64,000 nt of DNA from Sthenelais limicola. Taxonomy: Eukaryota > Annelida > Polychaeta > Phyllodocida > Sigalionidae. This document shows, one piece after another, positions 46,076 to 55,823 of this stretch; position 1 is the first letter of the stretch; each line of letters opens with the position of its first letter. The stretch is from positions 63,578,773 through 63,642,772 of the forward strand of contig OW804095.1 of NCBI GenBank assembly GCA_942159475.1, written 5' to 3'. The position numbers and the translations under genes were made by a program. The notes under the pieces were generated by a model that saw only the letters and a program-made list of their open reading frames with translations, had not been told where the DNA came from and did no database searches.

Positions 46076-49000
46076 CTGCAAAATAAAAAGGCGCAAAACA
46101 CTATTTGAATTGACAAATCTCAGGTTTACAAACACAAACAAACTGACTGTGTCACGCGGTACGTAGATAAAAAGAAATTAGTACATGTATAATTATTTCC
46201 GGGAAGATTATGTAACAATTAACAGTGCCACCATGATTGTTCTCATGGTCTCATTCTGGTGGCGAAAAACGCGAAACTACTAAAGAAGAAAGAAACTGAT
46301 TTTAGGTTTCAAGAATGTATTAGAAATTTCCTACTCACAAGAAGAAAATTGCTGCACCACAGAACATGCTTAATTCTGGTAGGAACACTGAAGGCGAAAC
46401 TTCATCATTTTCAACAAGGTATGCTTCAACTGCAATGCAACCAAGAATACGTAAACATATCGCCAAAAAGATATAATAAAAGTCATTATTATACACGCAT
46501 TCAATACTGAGGCCCCGACAGCTGCACATTACTTGTAACGTGGTATTGGACTAGTACATTACCGGCGCGTTGTCATGGCGACGCAAGTTTGGTGGCGCAA
46601 GATTGCCGACGCAAGGTTGCCGACGCAAGTTTGCCAGTGCGAGTGCTTTCTTTCTCCATGTTTCAACTGTTTCTAGTTCCATTTCTCTTATACGAAACCA
46701 GATATTATGGTAAATTATGTTATTATCTTTTTAATTAAGCACGTTTTACATTCAAATCTAGGCATGTATAATAATCAACTTATAGGACTCGTTGACGCAC
46801 GGACGCGTAAATAAAGGACTCGATCTTCGATCTCGTCCTTTATTTACGCGCCGTGCGGCAACTCGTCCAATAAGTGCTAAGTAATGTAAGGAGACATTTT
46901 TTCCTATCATATTACCGAAGGACCAATATATAAATTCCCACCAAGTCGTAACAGTCAAACAGAACTATACCTAGGTTTTCTAACGCCTTCTTGGAAGACA
47001 CTAAGATCTCTTGTGGATTAATTTCAGGTCGAAGATATGCCTCCATCATACACAAAGGATAGGATATAACGGTCATTGCCAGATTCTGGCCAGGATGACT
47101 TAGGAAGGCGAATTCTAAGTCAAAGATCTGAAATTAAATTAAATTGAGAATTCAAAATTAAAGACAATGTCATTTACAGTTCACCGGCAATGGTACCAAG
47201 AGTATCACCTTTCTTGTATTTTTTAGGTGTGGCGCTAACACTACCGTTTTGATTGTTTATTTTACCTTTCACAATTCAGAAAAAATCACTAGTGTCCTGA
47301 TGTGTTAATTTATTACGATACCTTTGCTTTGTGATCTGTGACAAATATGGCCATTAAATGACAGTCGCCATGGATGAAACAGAGGTCCTGCGAAAACAGA
47401 TTGCCCAGTTGATCTGATATGGAATTTTCCCTAATAGTCTTCACACATTTACGGAATGTTGGAAGAACTTCAGCAGATATTTTGTTTATGTGATCATCCT
47501 CATCAAATATCCTTGTAAACATGTAATCTTTGTAATAGTCAATATTTTCTTGTTTCCTGAAATAATGTAGGATTTGATTATAAATTCGCCGATCCGTAAA
47601 TCTTCGTGATACTTTTGGGTGAAGTAATTTTCAATAAATAATGTTATTAGCCTATTTGCGTTAATTGTAACGCAAAGAGGAAAATTCGACCACTCGATGC
47701 TAGGTTTAGTTTCAGTTTAGTGTATTAATTCAACAGCATTACATTACAATGGATGCTAATAAATTAGTGTAGTGGTTTTTTAAAGAAGACACAACACAGA
47801 CATACTCTCTCTGTTCCCTTCAGTTCTTTATTCCAGCCCAGAGATGAAGCTCTCCAGAAGCTTAGTTAACCAAAGGTATCTGAGACCACTTCACTCTCAT
47901 GGAGTGCATATCAAATCGGTGTCCGTACACACATAGACATGTAACAATGAAGTGAATGGTAATAATAATAAGAGAGAGGGATTCCAGTATTACTAACTGG
48001 AATCTAGAACATTAGAATATAAAGCCTGACATGGCTGTTAAAAGTTGACTATAAGATACAATAAGGACGCACAAGGCCTTTATGTAAAATGTAAGAGTAA
48101 TCCAAGCACAGATTACCTGATGGCGCACCTGGTGTAGCCACCAGAAACACACCATAAGGTAAATCCCGTACAATGCCCCACCTTTATAGGATTTTTCCTA
48201 AAGAAGAAAATCATCAAGGGAGATATTGCAGAGGCAAGTTTAAAAAATACGGTAGAAAAATTAATCTTGCATTGCATTATCTTCCAAAGAAAATAGTGTT
48301 TCTAAATATATGTTGTATCTGTCAAGAAGTAGTTTTTGTTTACATATGATTACTTAGCGACACATGCCTACATATTAGTAGTACCACCTATGTATTGGTG
48401 TACCTTGAAGACCTGTCCTCATCCATTGTGTGAGGTTCTCTACAAAGACTATCTTGCGTGGAAAGTCGAGACCACTGGGCTCCAAACCATACACAATATC
48501 CATGGTAGTCATAAGTTTAATGCCAAACACTGTAGTGTTTGGGGTACATAATGTACTTGCCTAAACTGATGGTTCTCCTACACACCTCTTTGATTGGCCA
48601 TTCGACTGTGGTTGATAAGGAAGTGTTATCAATCTCTCCACCCCTAGCATCTTCAGCAAAATCCTCACAAGCTGTGATCGAAATTCTGGAGCTTCATCTG
48701 TCTGTATAGAGACAGGGCATTCAAAAACGCAAGATCCACTCATAGAACAATACCTCTGTACACCTTTCGACTGTATAGTTCAGCATTGGGTAAGCCTCGG
48801 ACCACTTGGAAAAATGATCTGTGACTACCATCACATAACTATTTCCCCTCGGTGTGGTTTTGAAGGGATCAATGATGTCAAGAGACACCCGGTTCCAAAG
48901 ACAGACAAATTGTTGGCACCGGATACATATGTATCCAAACTTCCCAAGGTGTATTCTTTCAGCATCCTGTTCGTAAACTTTTTGGCTTCAATGATCTTGG

Positions 49001-52000
49001 CAGAGGGTTTTCCCTTGCTCTTCTCCATTCGTTTCCAACATTTGCAACCCATCCTTAGGACCCTTTGGGCTACTGACTATAAGGCATGTAATCATGTATG
49101 TCACGTTCCCAACTCTCAATGGACATAGCACCCTCCCATAGGTAGTAATTGGTGTACCATCCCCCAGAGCAGACACTATATAGGCCGGTACCATTGGTGG
49201 TGGCTGGGGAAGAGAGTCATAGAACTTATTAGTTATGAGACTTGTCGTCGTTCCTGGGTCTACTAAGAAGTAACCATTTGCTCCACCCAATTCAACCAGT
49301 GCATAATAACCCTTAACCACCAGGTTAGGGATCTTCACAGTTCTTTGTTGCAGAACAGAAACTTTCTGTACCTAAGCTGGCTCACTAGAGTTTTTCTCAA
49401 CTAGTAGCACTTGTCCAGCCACAGCTTGAAATTTGGCTTGCCCCCAATGAACACTGGACATTTCTGAATTCTCCGAGGGACCAATTCCCTCTGGAATGGT
49501 TTCCTCACAAGGCAACGAGCTAGCTTTTCCCATTTTCAGGATGGACTGACCAGGGCCCAGATTAACTTCTGTACTCATTTCTGAAGTTTCCACCAAAATA
49601 TTCTCTACAACCTGTGCAACAGCCACTGACTTCTTTCTTCCTCCCCTGCTCTTCTTACCATACTTAGGACAAGCTACAGGTTTGGCAGAACCTTTCTACA
49701 CTGTAGCGCCACTATCCATGGAGCAATTTTCCCAGACTTCGGACCAGTGTACTGCACACAAAAGGTCATGAGGCTCCTCAGTCCCACCCAAATTGCCATT
49801 TCCTGACCTGTTAGCCCTTTGAAGTACACTTGAAGTGCCAATGTACAAATAGTACTGTCCATCTTGGTACCAAAGGCATAACATTCCTTTTTAGTGACTT
49901 CATTGGCAAACTGTCGAGGAGTTTACCTTGGTGTCTGCCTGCAATTGTGAAATTAAGACTTCAACTTCGTCTAGGAGTGCCCCCCCAAATTATCAACCAT
50001 GTGTTCAACAAAAGCTGGCAAGTCACTGTCAGGAGGCAGATCCCCCATGATACCTAACTGTCACCTTGCTCCGCATTTCAAGTTCATGAGAAACTCATTC
50101 CTCAGTCCAATTCTCTGCCTCAGTTACCACTTTCATTTCTACAAAATAGACCCGCCATGGATCTTTACCATCCCAGAGACGAATGACAGCTGGCTTTGAA
50201 GGAAAATGAGTTCTCCTCATGCTGTGTGTACTCAAAATGAGCGCCTGACTAGTCCGAACCTTCATAGCTCAAACCTTGAACTAAGGATTTATCTTTCTTC
50301 CGCAAGACCTTCAAACTATTCTCCCCTCCTTCCCTCCTGACCCACTGGGAAGGATGGAATCCGCATCTGAAAAGTCTGCAGACGGCACAGCCCACCTGTT
50401 ATCACACACTTTCCCCCAAGTTATAGGACCACTAAGACTTTTCTTTTCAATCCTAACATCCTTTTGGCCAAACTCAGACATAGCCCAATCACACAGATTT
50501 CATCTTTGACTTTCGGAGAAGAAGTACCTGCCTACTAAACGTCACCTTCCTTTCATCTGTCAACGGATGAGGCAACACCACAAAGGGTTCCTCATCCATT
50601 TGCATGTAAGTTCCCTCAGGATTGGTGAACGTAGAACTGACCGGATGCTGCAGTCTCAGGCATTTGAGGAACCAACTCCAGATCCAAGGGAGGTTGTACC
50701 TCGATGTCCGAAGCAGCACTGTGCATTACATCCTCGAAATCCCATTCTCCCGAAGTTCCTGAGTCCGACATATTCACCTATAGTGAATAGACTCCAAATA
50801 TTTGGATAAATGTCCGAACAAATCAAAACTAGAAGACAAAAGATGGTCAAGGCACCAATTGTAGTGGTTTTTGTCCCTGCACCATTGGTCCAGTTCGGCT
50901 CTCTAGTACGAATAAAGAAGACACAACACAGACGTACTTAGACAGAACTGAACGAGAGGTTAGAACTACAAGTGTGATTCAATGGCTCAAGTTAAACTTA
51001 ATTTTGTATCCAACAAGCAGCCGCAAGTCGCGCGTTGGATGCCAAATAAAAGTTTTAATGAGAGCCAGTGAATCACATGAGTAGTTCTTAACCTCAAGTA
51101 CAGTTCTTTCTTTATACTAAGACTTGGAAATAATAGAAAATCGTCATTTTTACACTTGTATTAGGCTGGGAGAAGCAGTTCATGACAGCCATATTTTTTT
51201 AATGTGCCTTGCGGCTGAGTAAGCTCATCTCTGAGTGGTCTGACGTCATCAATGACGTGGATATAGACCAATCAAAGACGTGCTTACATCGCAGTCATTC
51301 CATCTCTTTATACAATGCATACCTGACAGCCTGATCATATGCCAGCGACACCTTGAGGGTATACATAGAAGAAGCATCCTTCTCCGTCATTGTGATACAG
51401 TGTGATAATACACAGGACAGTTCCTCTACAGGGCGTGAGTCAGAGATTAACTTTTCCATAAGTTGAAGAGACAGAAGCAGAAGTTCATTAAAATTGTCAA
51501 TAGTCTCACCCTTGTCAACCACCGACTCGCGGTCAAACGGTCCGGACCTCCTCCTGGAACCACTGCGCCGACGGCGGTGAGATGACGAACCAGCAGTGTA
51601 AATAGAGCTCTCTCTACTGTGCGATGGCTCTTCATCCTCCAAATCACGACGAGACTTTCTGCCCTTATCAATGTTAATGTCAATCTCACTATCCGATGAT
51701 CCCACGGACGACTCTGGCTTCTTTTCCAGTGCCTGGACCGCCGTCAGGATTCGACTGACCATGTTTTCCAGACCCTCTACACGACCGATAAGCTTCTTTG
51801 CTTTTTCGCCTTCTATTGCCGTCACCTCAGCTATCAATTTACGATTGCAATGTAATCCCATCGGAGCATCATGCTCAATTCCGCAGGGCGTACAATATCT
51901 ACCCATATTGAAATCGGATCTTGACTCAAAATCACACCAAAAAATTATACGTGCAGCTTGGGCGGAGAAGCGGTTGAGAGTGGAAGGAAAGGTGGGCATG

Positions 52001-55000
52001 GAAGCATTGGGACTATGACATCATAGGTAAACACAGGGGAGACGTCATAAGCGGGGACCAAGGGGGGCGTGGTTACCAGGGTGGCGTTGTTGGGGGCGTG
52101 TCTTCTCCAATATAATCGGTGATGGTTCACCTGCACATACTGAATGCGCAACATTATTAAATGTGTATTCTTCCCACTCAAAGCCAATAACCCATTGAGT
52201 CATAGTATAATCTCTCTGTTCCCTTCTTTATTCCAGCCCGGATATGAAGCTCTCCAGAAGCTTAGTTAAGGAAAGGTGTCTGAGACCAGTTAGTCACAAG
52301 GAGTGCATATGAAACCAGTGTCCATACATATAACATGTAACAATGAAGTGAATGGTAATAATGATAAGAGAGAGAGATTCAATTATTACTAACTGGACAT
52401 TAGAATTAGAATATAAAGCCTGACATGGCTGTTAAAAGTTAACTATAAAATACAGTAAGGAGGCACAAGGCCTTTATGTAAATGTAAGAATAATCTAAGC
52501 ATGGATTACCCGATGGCACGCCTGGTGTTAGCCACCAGAAACACACTATAAGGTAAATCCCCTACATTATTAGCATATTAAATTTAAGTATTCATGATTT
52601 TTTCTTATGTTAAGATTCCCCAACCTGAAATACTGAATCCAGGTATTCCATGTTTCTTCATTGACGTTGGTCCGACTGGTGGTCCGATGAATCTTACCAA
52701 GAAGTTTTCCAATGGTCGTTGCAACGGATAAACTAATGTGACCTCTCCTAAGCTGGTTGCCAAGCAGCTCCATACTCCCTAAATCTTCCATAGCAACTAT
52801 TGATATGAATGGTATAGTGGTGTTAAGTAAGGCATATTTTCTGCTTTTCCAGTTATTTATTTACGTAAATCTTTGCAAATGTTCAACAATGTAAGTTATT
52901 CGAGAAAGTTATTTAGAAAAAGATACACACTAATATCGAGGGTTTTGTCGTGGCAGTAGGCTTGGGGCACACACTTTCCATCAATGGTTTGGAGCAGATT
53001 CAGGGCTGCATATTCAATATCCTGGCGAAAGAGACTCACCTTTTCTGATGGATCCAGCTAGGAAATATTTTGTGAATGTAAGCTTTCGGATTTATTAAGT
53101 TATCAAATATAATACATTCAAATTCATTTATCTATAATTGCAGATAAATTCTGCTATTACAAGATCCCCCCCCCCGCCCACACACACGCACCTCACCAGA
53201 CGCTGATCTCATAAGAGGAAAGAACAGTTATGGGAAATTGATTTGTATCGCAACAATACAATCAATCAAGGTTATGCAGAGAAGTACAGGGTGTGTAATT
53301 AATTCTAATTGTAATTTTCTAACTTAAAAGGTGGGTCGGCTCATTGGCATCAGTAGCATGTTGTGGGTTCGAACCCAGGTGCGACTACAACTCAGCCCCC
53401 CCCCCCCCCCCGCCCCCCCAAAAAACCCAATGGATTTGAATCTGAGTACTTAATTAACTCTGCATTATCAACTTATGTTAATCATAATGCAAGTCCTTTC
53501 TGTAACTTCGATGTAATCTTGACCCACTATTTCACAAATTTATATTTCTCCCTTTTTCCCACTGTATGTATTTCGCTTAATAAACGGCAGTCTGAAAGCT
53601 GCATGAAACAAATTTCATGTTGTTGCTTCATCTACACGCATGCAAATTCTTTGCCAAATCAACATGTGAGATCCGATATTTTTTCAACGGCACTTCTGAT
53701 TGATCGGGAGCAAGTTCACGCACCAAAAAGAGACTGCATGGCATTTAATCTGGATCTATAAGAAATCGATAGAAATGATATCAAGGGGGCAATTTATGAT
53801 GAGAATTCTATATTATATATATATTGATTGAATTTGATAGACTTAGGTCAGTCTCTTGAACCCTTTTGGTTTTAAAAGTCTTTGAGTTCACCTAATTGGC
53901 CGCTTGAAATGGTGCAACAGTATACTGACGCATGGCATGGCAGTTTAGGTCAACATTGTGTGTTGCTCCCAGTTGAAGGTAAATATCATTGAAAACAATA
54001 TGGTAGTTGGGACATAAAAATACAGAGAATAGTACTCGTACGTACTCGGCACCTGTAATGAAAATTTATGGAACAGTCTAGGCTCAGAGCCTATCAAATG
54101 AAAGATGGGCACGTCAATGGCGGCGCTGCATGGAGTAGGTTCACCATTATCTGCCTAGCTCTTCCTAATGGGATTTTGTCCCATCCACCCACCCACCTCC
54201 TACACACACACCAAAAGTTGTTTTATTTTAGAACAATTTCTATGACTGAATTAAGTTACACTCACCCTCATAGTTTCAGTTCCATACTTTATTATAATGG
54301 ATTCATTGTGCTGTAAATATGACACCCTGAATATATAATTCACCATTCCATGTTGTGATATAGCCTCAATTTTGACGCCATCTGGGTGTTTGCGGATGAA
54401 CTATAAAGTAACAATTATGAGGGACAGTTGAAAGCCTAATTCACTCGATCACAAACATCTTTTGCATTACGTACTGGTATGTATTTTGGGCGATTATTTT
54501 TGCAAAGCTTTCTAAAAATGGCACACCTTTTGCAAAAAAAGCTTTAAAAGAGTAAGCAGCTCTAGTATAGAGGTATTCGTCCCCTAAAGTTACTCCTTCC
54601 TCTCCCTACATTATTATTGACTTATCAATTAGACAAATATACTTTTCTTAAGATTTCCATTATCACTAAAGAAACACATCATAACCAGATTCCAGTACAC
54701 ACAACCAATTAAGAAGAAATGAGAAGTACGGAGACGGTTATATTTTTGTGATCTAAGGAATTAGTTGAGTGTTTCGATTGTCTGTAAGGTGACACAAGAG
54801 GTACCGGTCTGAGGTTTAATCCTTTTACTATATTCACAACACAAAGCACAGTTGAAGAAGACGGAAATTTTTTTAACGGCCATGTATGAACTGAATGTAT
54901 CTTTAATGTATGAAGATGTGTAGTGATATTGTTCTCACAAGGCTATAAGGGTAAAGAGGAGAAAACATCATGACTGAAACTATGACTGAAAGATATCGAT

Positions 55001-55477
55001 GAAACTATTGATAGGTTAAAAGAATAAAATAAAATATTTGGTAAATTCTGTTGTGTGCTAATCTAGAGACAACTCAAGAAATGTATAAAGTGTAATTAAC
55101 CTAGATGTAACCTTGGAAAAATATGTCTTGACTTCAGTGATCAAATTCAATTTGCAAAGAAAAAAGAAAAAAATGAAAATAATGGAATGTTTAGCTTTGT
55201 AGAAGCCTACGCAGAATAAACTTGATTTGCAAAAACAAAACAAATAACATGAGCCTTTCTAATAAGGGACATTTATTTGGTTTCAAGTTGTAATTCCACT
55301 TGAAATGCTGCACCTCGTTTTACTATGTAGAAGAATGTATGTTGACTCAAGAATCCTGTGTCTCATGTTCTACTATGTTACTATATATCCTATTATTTTT
55401 TTCTTTATTCTTATTTCCCTTTCATATTAAATCCAAAAAGAGTTTTTGTTGAATTGGGATACTGTTGCAACAGAGTC

Positions 55478-55514
<37 letters not shown>

Positions 55515-55774
55515 ATTTTATCTTGGAGACAATTATGTTAATGAAGAAATAAAGGGACTTTATCGACTCCACTGAAAACGAAATATAATTCTCATGACAA
55601 TCCTCATCCTCTGCTAAATGCTGAGAATTACAAACTATTTTAATTACTTTTATTAATTTGATTCTAAAGTTTTCAGAATTGGACGCATGCAGTGTATCTT
55701 ACCTCAAATTCGTGTATTGCAGGATGTGCGTCAGCGAACTTGGTAATCAATTCTCTTTGCGCTTGAAGATCCAT
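45904..55774 (-). CDS. Methylthioribose-kinase-like phosphotransferase (8 exons)
   Basis: Eight exons join in phase to 1,161 bases, 386 residues, close to the length of bacterial and plant methylthioribose kinases. The order of motifs fits the APH/choline-kinase superfamily: a nucleotide-binding lysine in SIIIKYG, a hinge VAMEDLG-like AMEDLGSMELLG, the catalytic loop FIHGDCHLMAIF, and the metal-binding IFDLEFAF (methylthioribose kinase has DPEFAF). In the methionine salvage pathway this enzyme phosphorylates 5-methylthioribose. The substrate here is inferred from the EFAF block and overall order, not proven. Odd point: the Asn/Ser expected eight residues after HGD's histidine is Ala. Intron 4 contains a retroelement of about 4.8 kb. 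The start at 55774 may not be unique: the frame stays open upstream to an acceptor at 55823. Confidence 0.72.
46339..46429 (-). CDS. Kinase-like gene exon 7
   Basis: 91 bases, phase 1 in, phase 2 out: VEAYLVENDEVSPSVFLP and ELSMFCGAAIFF. The acceptor follows a strong pyrimidine tract and GCATTGCAG. Confidence 0.7.
46575..46640. repeat. 14-bp GACGCAAG-type minisatellite
   Basis: GACGCAAGTTTGGTG, GCGCAAGATTGCC, GACGCAAGGTTGCC and GACGCAAGTTTGCC follow one another in intron 6. Confidence 0.8.
46789..46874. repeat. Near-perfect hairpin of about 86 bp in intron 6
   Basis: GGACTCGTTGACGCACGGAC and CGCGTAAATAAAGGAC on the left are mirrored on the right around TCGATCTTCGATCTC. The arms of about 34 bases have few mismatches. 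Confidence 0.85.
46971..47127 (-). CDS. Kinase-like gene exon 6 (metal site)
   Basis: 157 bases. IFDLEFAFLSHPGQNLAM supplies the metal-binding aspartate and the EFAF block shared with methylthioribose kinases. Donor CTAG|GTATAG. Confidence 0.85.
47322..47556 (-). CDS. Kinase-like gene exon 5 (catalytic loop)
   Basis: 235 bases, phase 0 out. DLCFIHGDCHLMAIFVTDH is the Brenner-type catalytic loop of the APH superfamily; the Asp of HGD is the catalytic base. The residue at the usual Asn/Ser position is Ala. Confidence 0.85.
47768..48172 (-). repeat. 3' LTR of the Gypsy element
   Basis: 405 bp with ends TGTAG and GTACA on the + strand. It matches the 5' LTR parts at 50860-50938 and 52212-52566, apart from a gap of about 40 bases near its end and many substitutions. 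Confidence 0.8.
48173..48186 (-). promoter_or_regulatory. Polypurine tract of the Gypsy element
   Basis: On the - strand AAAGGTGGGGCAT sits directly before the 3' LTR, the expected plus-strand priming site. Confidence 0.7.
48561..48880 (-). pseudogene. Gypsy integrase remnant
   Basis: VVTDHFSKWSEAYP (first catalytic Asp block), then IQTDEAPEFRS (second Asp) and LPYQPQSNGQSKR (third block). In the last one the catalytic Glu is replaced by Lys. A stop interrupts the frame between the first two blocks. Confidence 0.8.
48988..49338 (-). pseudogene. Retroelement aspartic protease remnant
   Basis: FLVDPGTTTSLI is the active-site loop of a retropepsin with the usual D-S/T-G changed to DPG. A glycine-rich strand, IVSALGDGTPI, follows as in the family. 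The frame continues into what should be reverse transcriptase but meets the integrase region instead. Confidence 0.75.
49372..50843 (-). pseudogene. Gypsy gag region, broken
   Basis: Several short - strand frames interrupted by stops lie between the primer-binding site and the protease. A basic CPKYGKKSRGGRKK near 49650 may be what remains of a zinc knuckle. Identity rests on position only. Confidence 0.45.
50844..50857 (-). promoter_or_regulatory. tRNA primer-binding site
   Basis: On the - strand TGGTGCCTTGACCA follows the 5' LTR end (CACTACA) after two bases (AT). TGG at the start complements the CCA of a tRNA 3' end, as in Ty3/Gypsy elements. Confidence 0.75.
50860..50938 (-). repeat. 5' LTR, proximal part
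   Basis: Matches the 3' LTR from TGTAGTGG to AGAAGACACAACACAGAC, then breaks off at GTACT. Confidence 0.7.
50956..51095. repeat. 140-bp hairpin at the edge of the nested insertion
   Basis: 50956-50988 is mirrored by 51062-51095 (GAGGTTAGAACTAC against its near complement), and an inner pair GTATCCAAC/GTTGGATGC continues the stem. The loop is GC-rich. Confidence 0.75.
51295..51999 (-). CDS. DIRS-type Gag-like protein fragment
   Basis: The likely start is the internal Met of MGRYCTPCGIEHDAPMG, about 31 codons into the frame. Its C-x2-C-x3-H-x7-C cluster parallels that of the 20,258-21,016 Gag. A predicted coiled coil (KKLIGRVEGLENMVSRILT), an acidic/Ser-rich linker and a SHRRRRSGSRRRSG basic patch follow. 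The frame ends in YALYKEME at a stop with no zinc knuckle, so the C-terminus is probably missing. Confidence 0.65.
   Translation of the reverse strand: MPTFPSTLNRFSAQAARIIFWCDFESRSDFNMGRYCTPCGIEHDAPMGLHCNRKLIAEVTAIEGEKAKKLIGRVEGLENMVSRILTAVQALEKKPESSVGSSDSEIDINIDKGRKSRRDLEDEEPSHSRESSIYTAGSSSHRRRRSGSRRRSGPFDRESVVDKGETIDNFNELLLLSLQLMEKLISDSRPVEELSCVLSHCITMTEKDASSMYTLKVSLAYDQAVRYALYKEME
52212..52566 (-). repeat. 5' LTR, distal part
   Basis: Aligns throughout with 47811-48172 (for example ATGAAGCTCTCCAGAAGCTT and AGCCTGACATGGCTGTTAAA) and ends CCCCTACA at 52566. Confidence 0.85.
52625..52796 (-). CDS. Kinase-like gene exon 4 (hinge)
   Basis: 172 bases. AMEDLGSMELLGNQLRRG matches the hinge of methylthioribose kinases (IVMEDLS). 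IGKLLGKIHRTTSR matches their next helix. The LTR of the intron 4 retroelement ends only 58 bases beyond this exon's donor. Confidence 0.82.
52931..53057 (-). CDS. Kinase-like gene exon 3
   Basis: 127 bases, phase 1 out. LFRQDIEYAALNLLQTI holds the helix with the conserved Glu-Ala/Leu pattern; CVPQAYCHDKTLDI follows. The donor GTGTGT is non-ideal; the phase into exon 4 supports it. Confidence 0.72.
53331..53419 (+). repeat. tRNA-like remnant plus poly-C tract
   Basis: GTGGGTTCGAACCCAGGTG is a strong B box/T arm. The preceding GGTCGGCTCATTGGCATCAG is a poor A box. It is followed by a C run at 53395-53419. Probably a tRNA-derived SINE remnant in intron 2. Confidence 0.5.
54266..54400 (-). CDS. 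Kinase-like gene exon 2 (ATP-binding lobe)
   Basis: 45 codons, phase 0 both ends. KIEAISQHGMVNYIFRV corresponds to the glycine-loop strand pair (EVGDGNLNLVF in methylthioribose kinases). ESIIIKYG carries the ATP-binding lysine. Confidence 0.8.
55479..55511. repeat. (AT)n microsatellite
   Basis: Pure alternating TA run in intron 1. Confidence 0.95.
55703..55774 (-). CDS. Kinase-like gene exon 1
   Basis: 24 codons from ATG to GAG|GTAAGA: MDLQAQRELITKFADAHPAI followed by HEFE. The frame is open upstream as far as an acceptor-like ATATCAG, adding REYVAEKIFHFHDRQFD, so this might be an internal exon extending to 55823. Confidence 0.65.
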
Positions 55775-55823
55775 ATCAAACTGTCTGTCATGGAAATGAA
55801 ATATTTTTTCAGCAACGTATTCC

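Larger units (their letters stand above)
50939..52211 (-). mobile_element. Nested DIRS-type insertion inside the 5' LTR
   Basis: About 1.27 kb of unrelated sequence separates the two parts of the 5' LTR. It holds a gag frame with the same zinc cluster as the DIRS element at 17.5-21 kb, and a long hairpin at one end. No target-site duplication is evident, which suits DIRS elements. RT and recombinase are absent. Confidence 0.6.
47768..52566 (-). mobile_element. Ty3/Gypsy LTR retroelement, decayed, in intron 4
   Basis: Reads on the - strand. 5' LTR (52566 to 50860, interrupted), primer-binding site, gag region (to about 49370), protease (49338-48988), integrase (about 48900-48561), polypurine tract and 3' LTR (48172-47768). 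Reverse transcriptase and RNase H are absent: protease and integrase are joined by a deletion. It is therefore non-autonomous and dead. The protease and integrase both have active-site changes. Confidence 0.82.
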
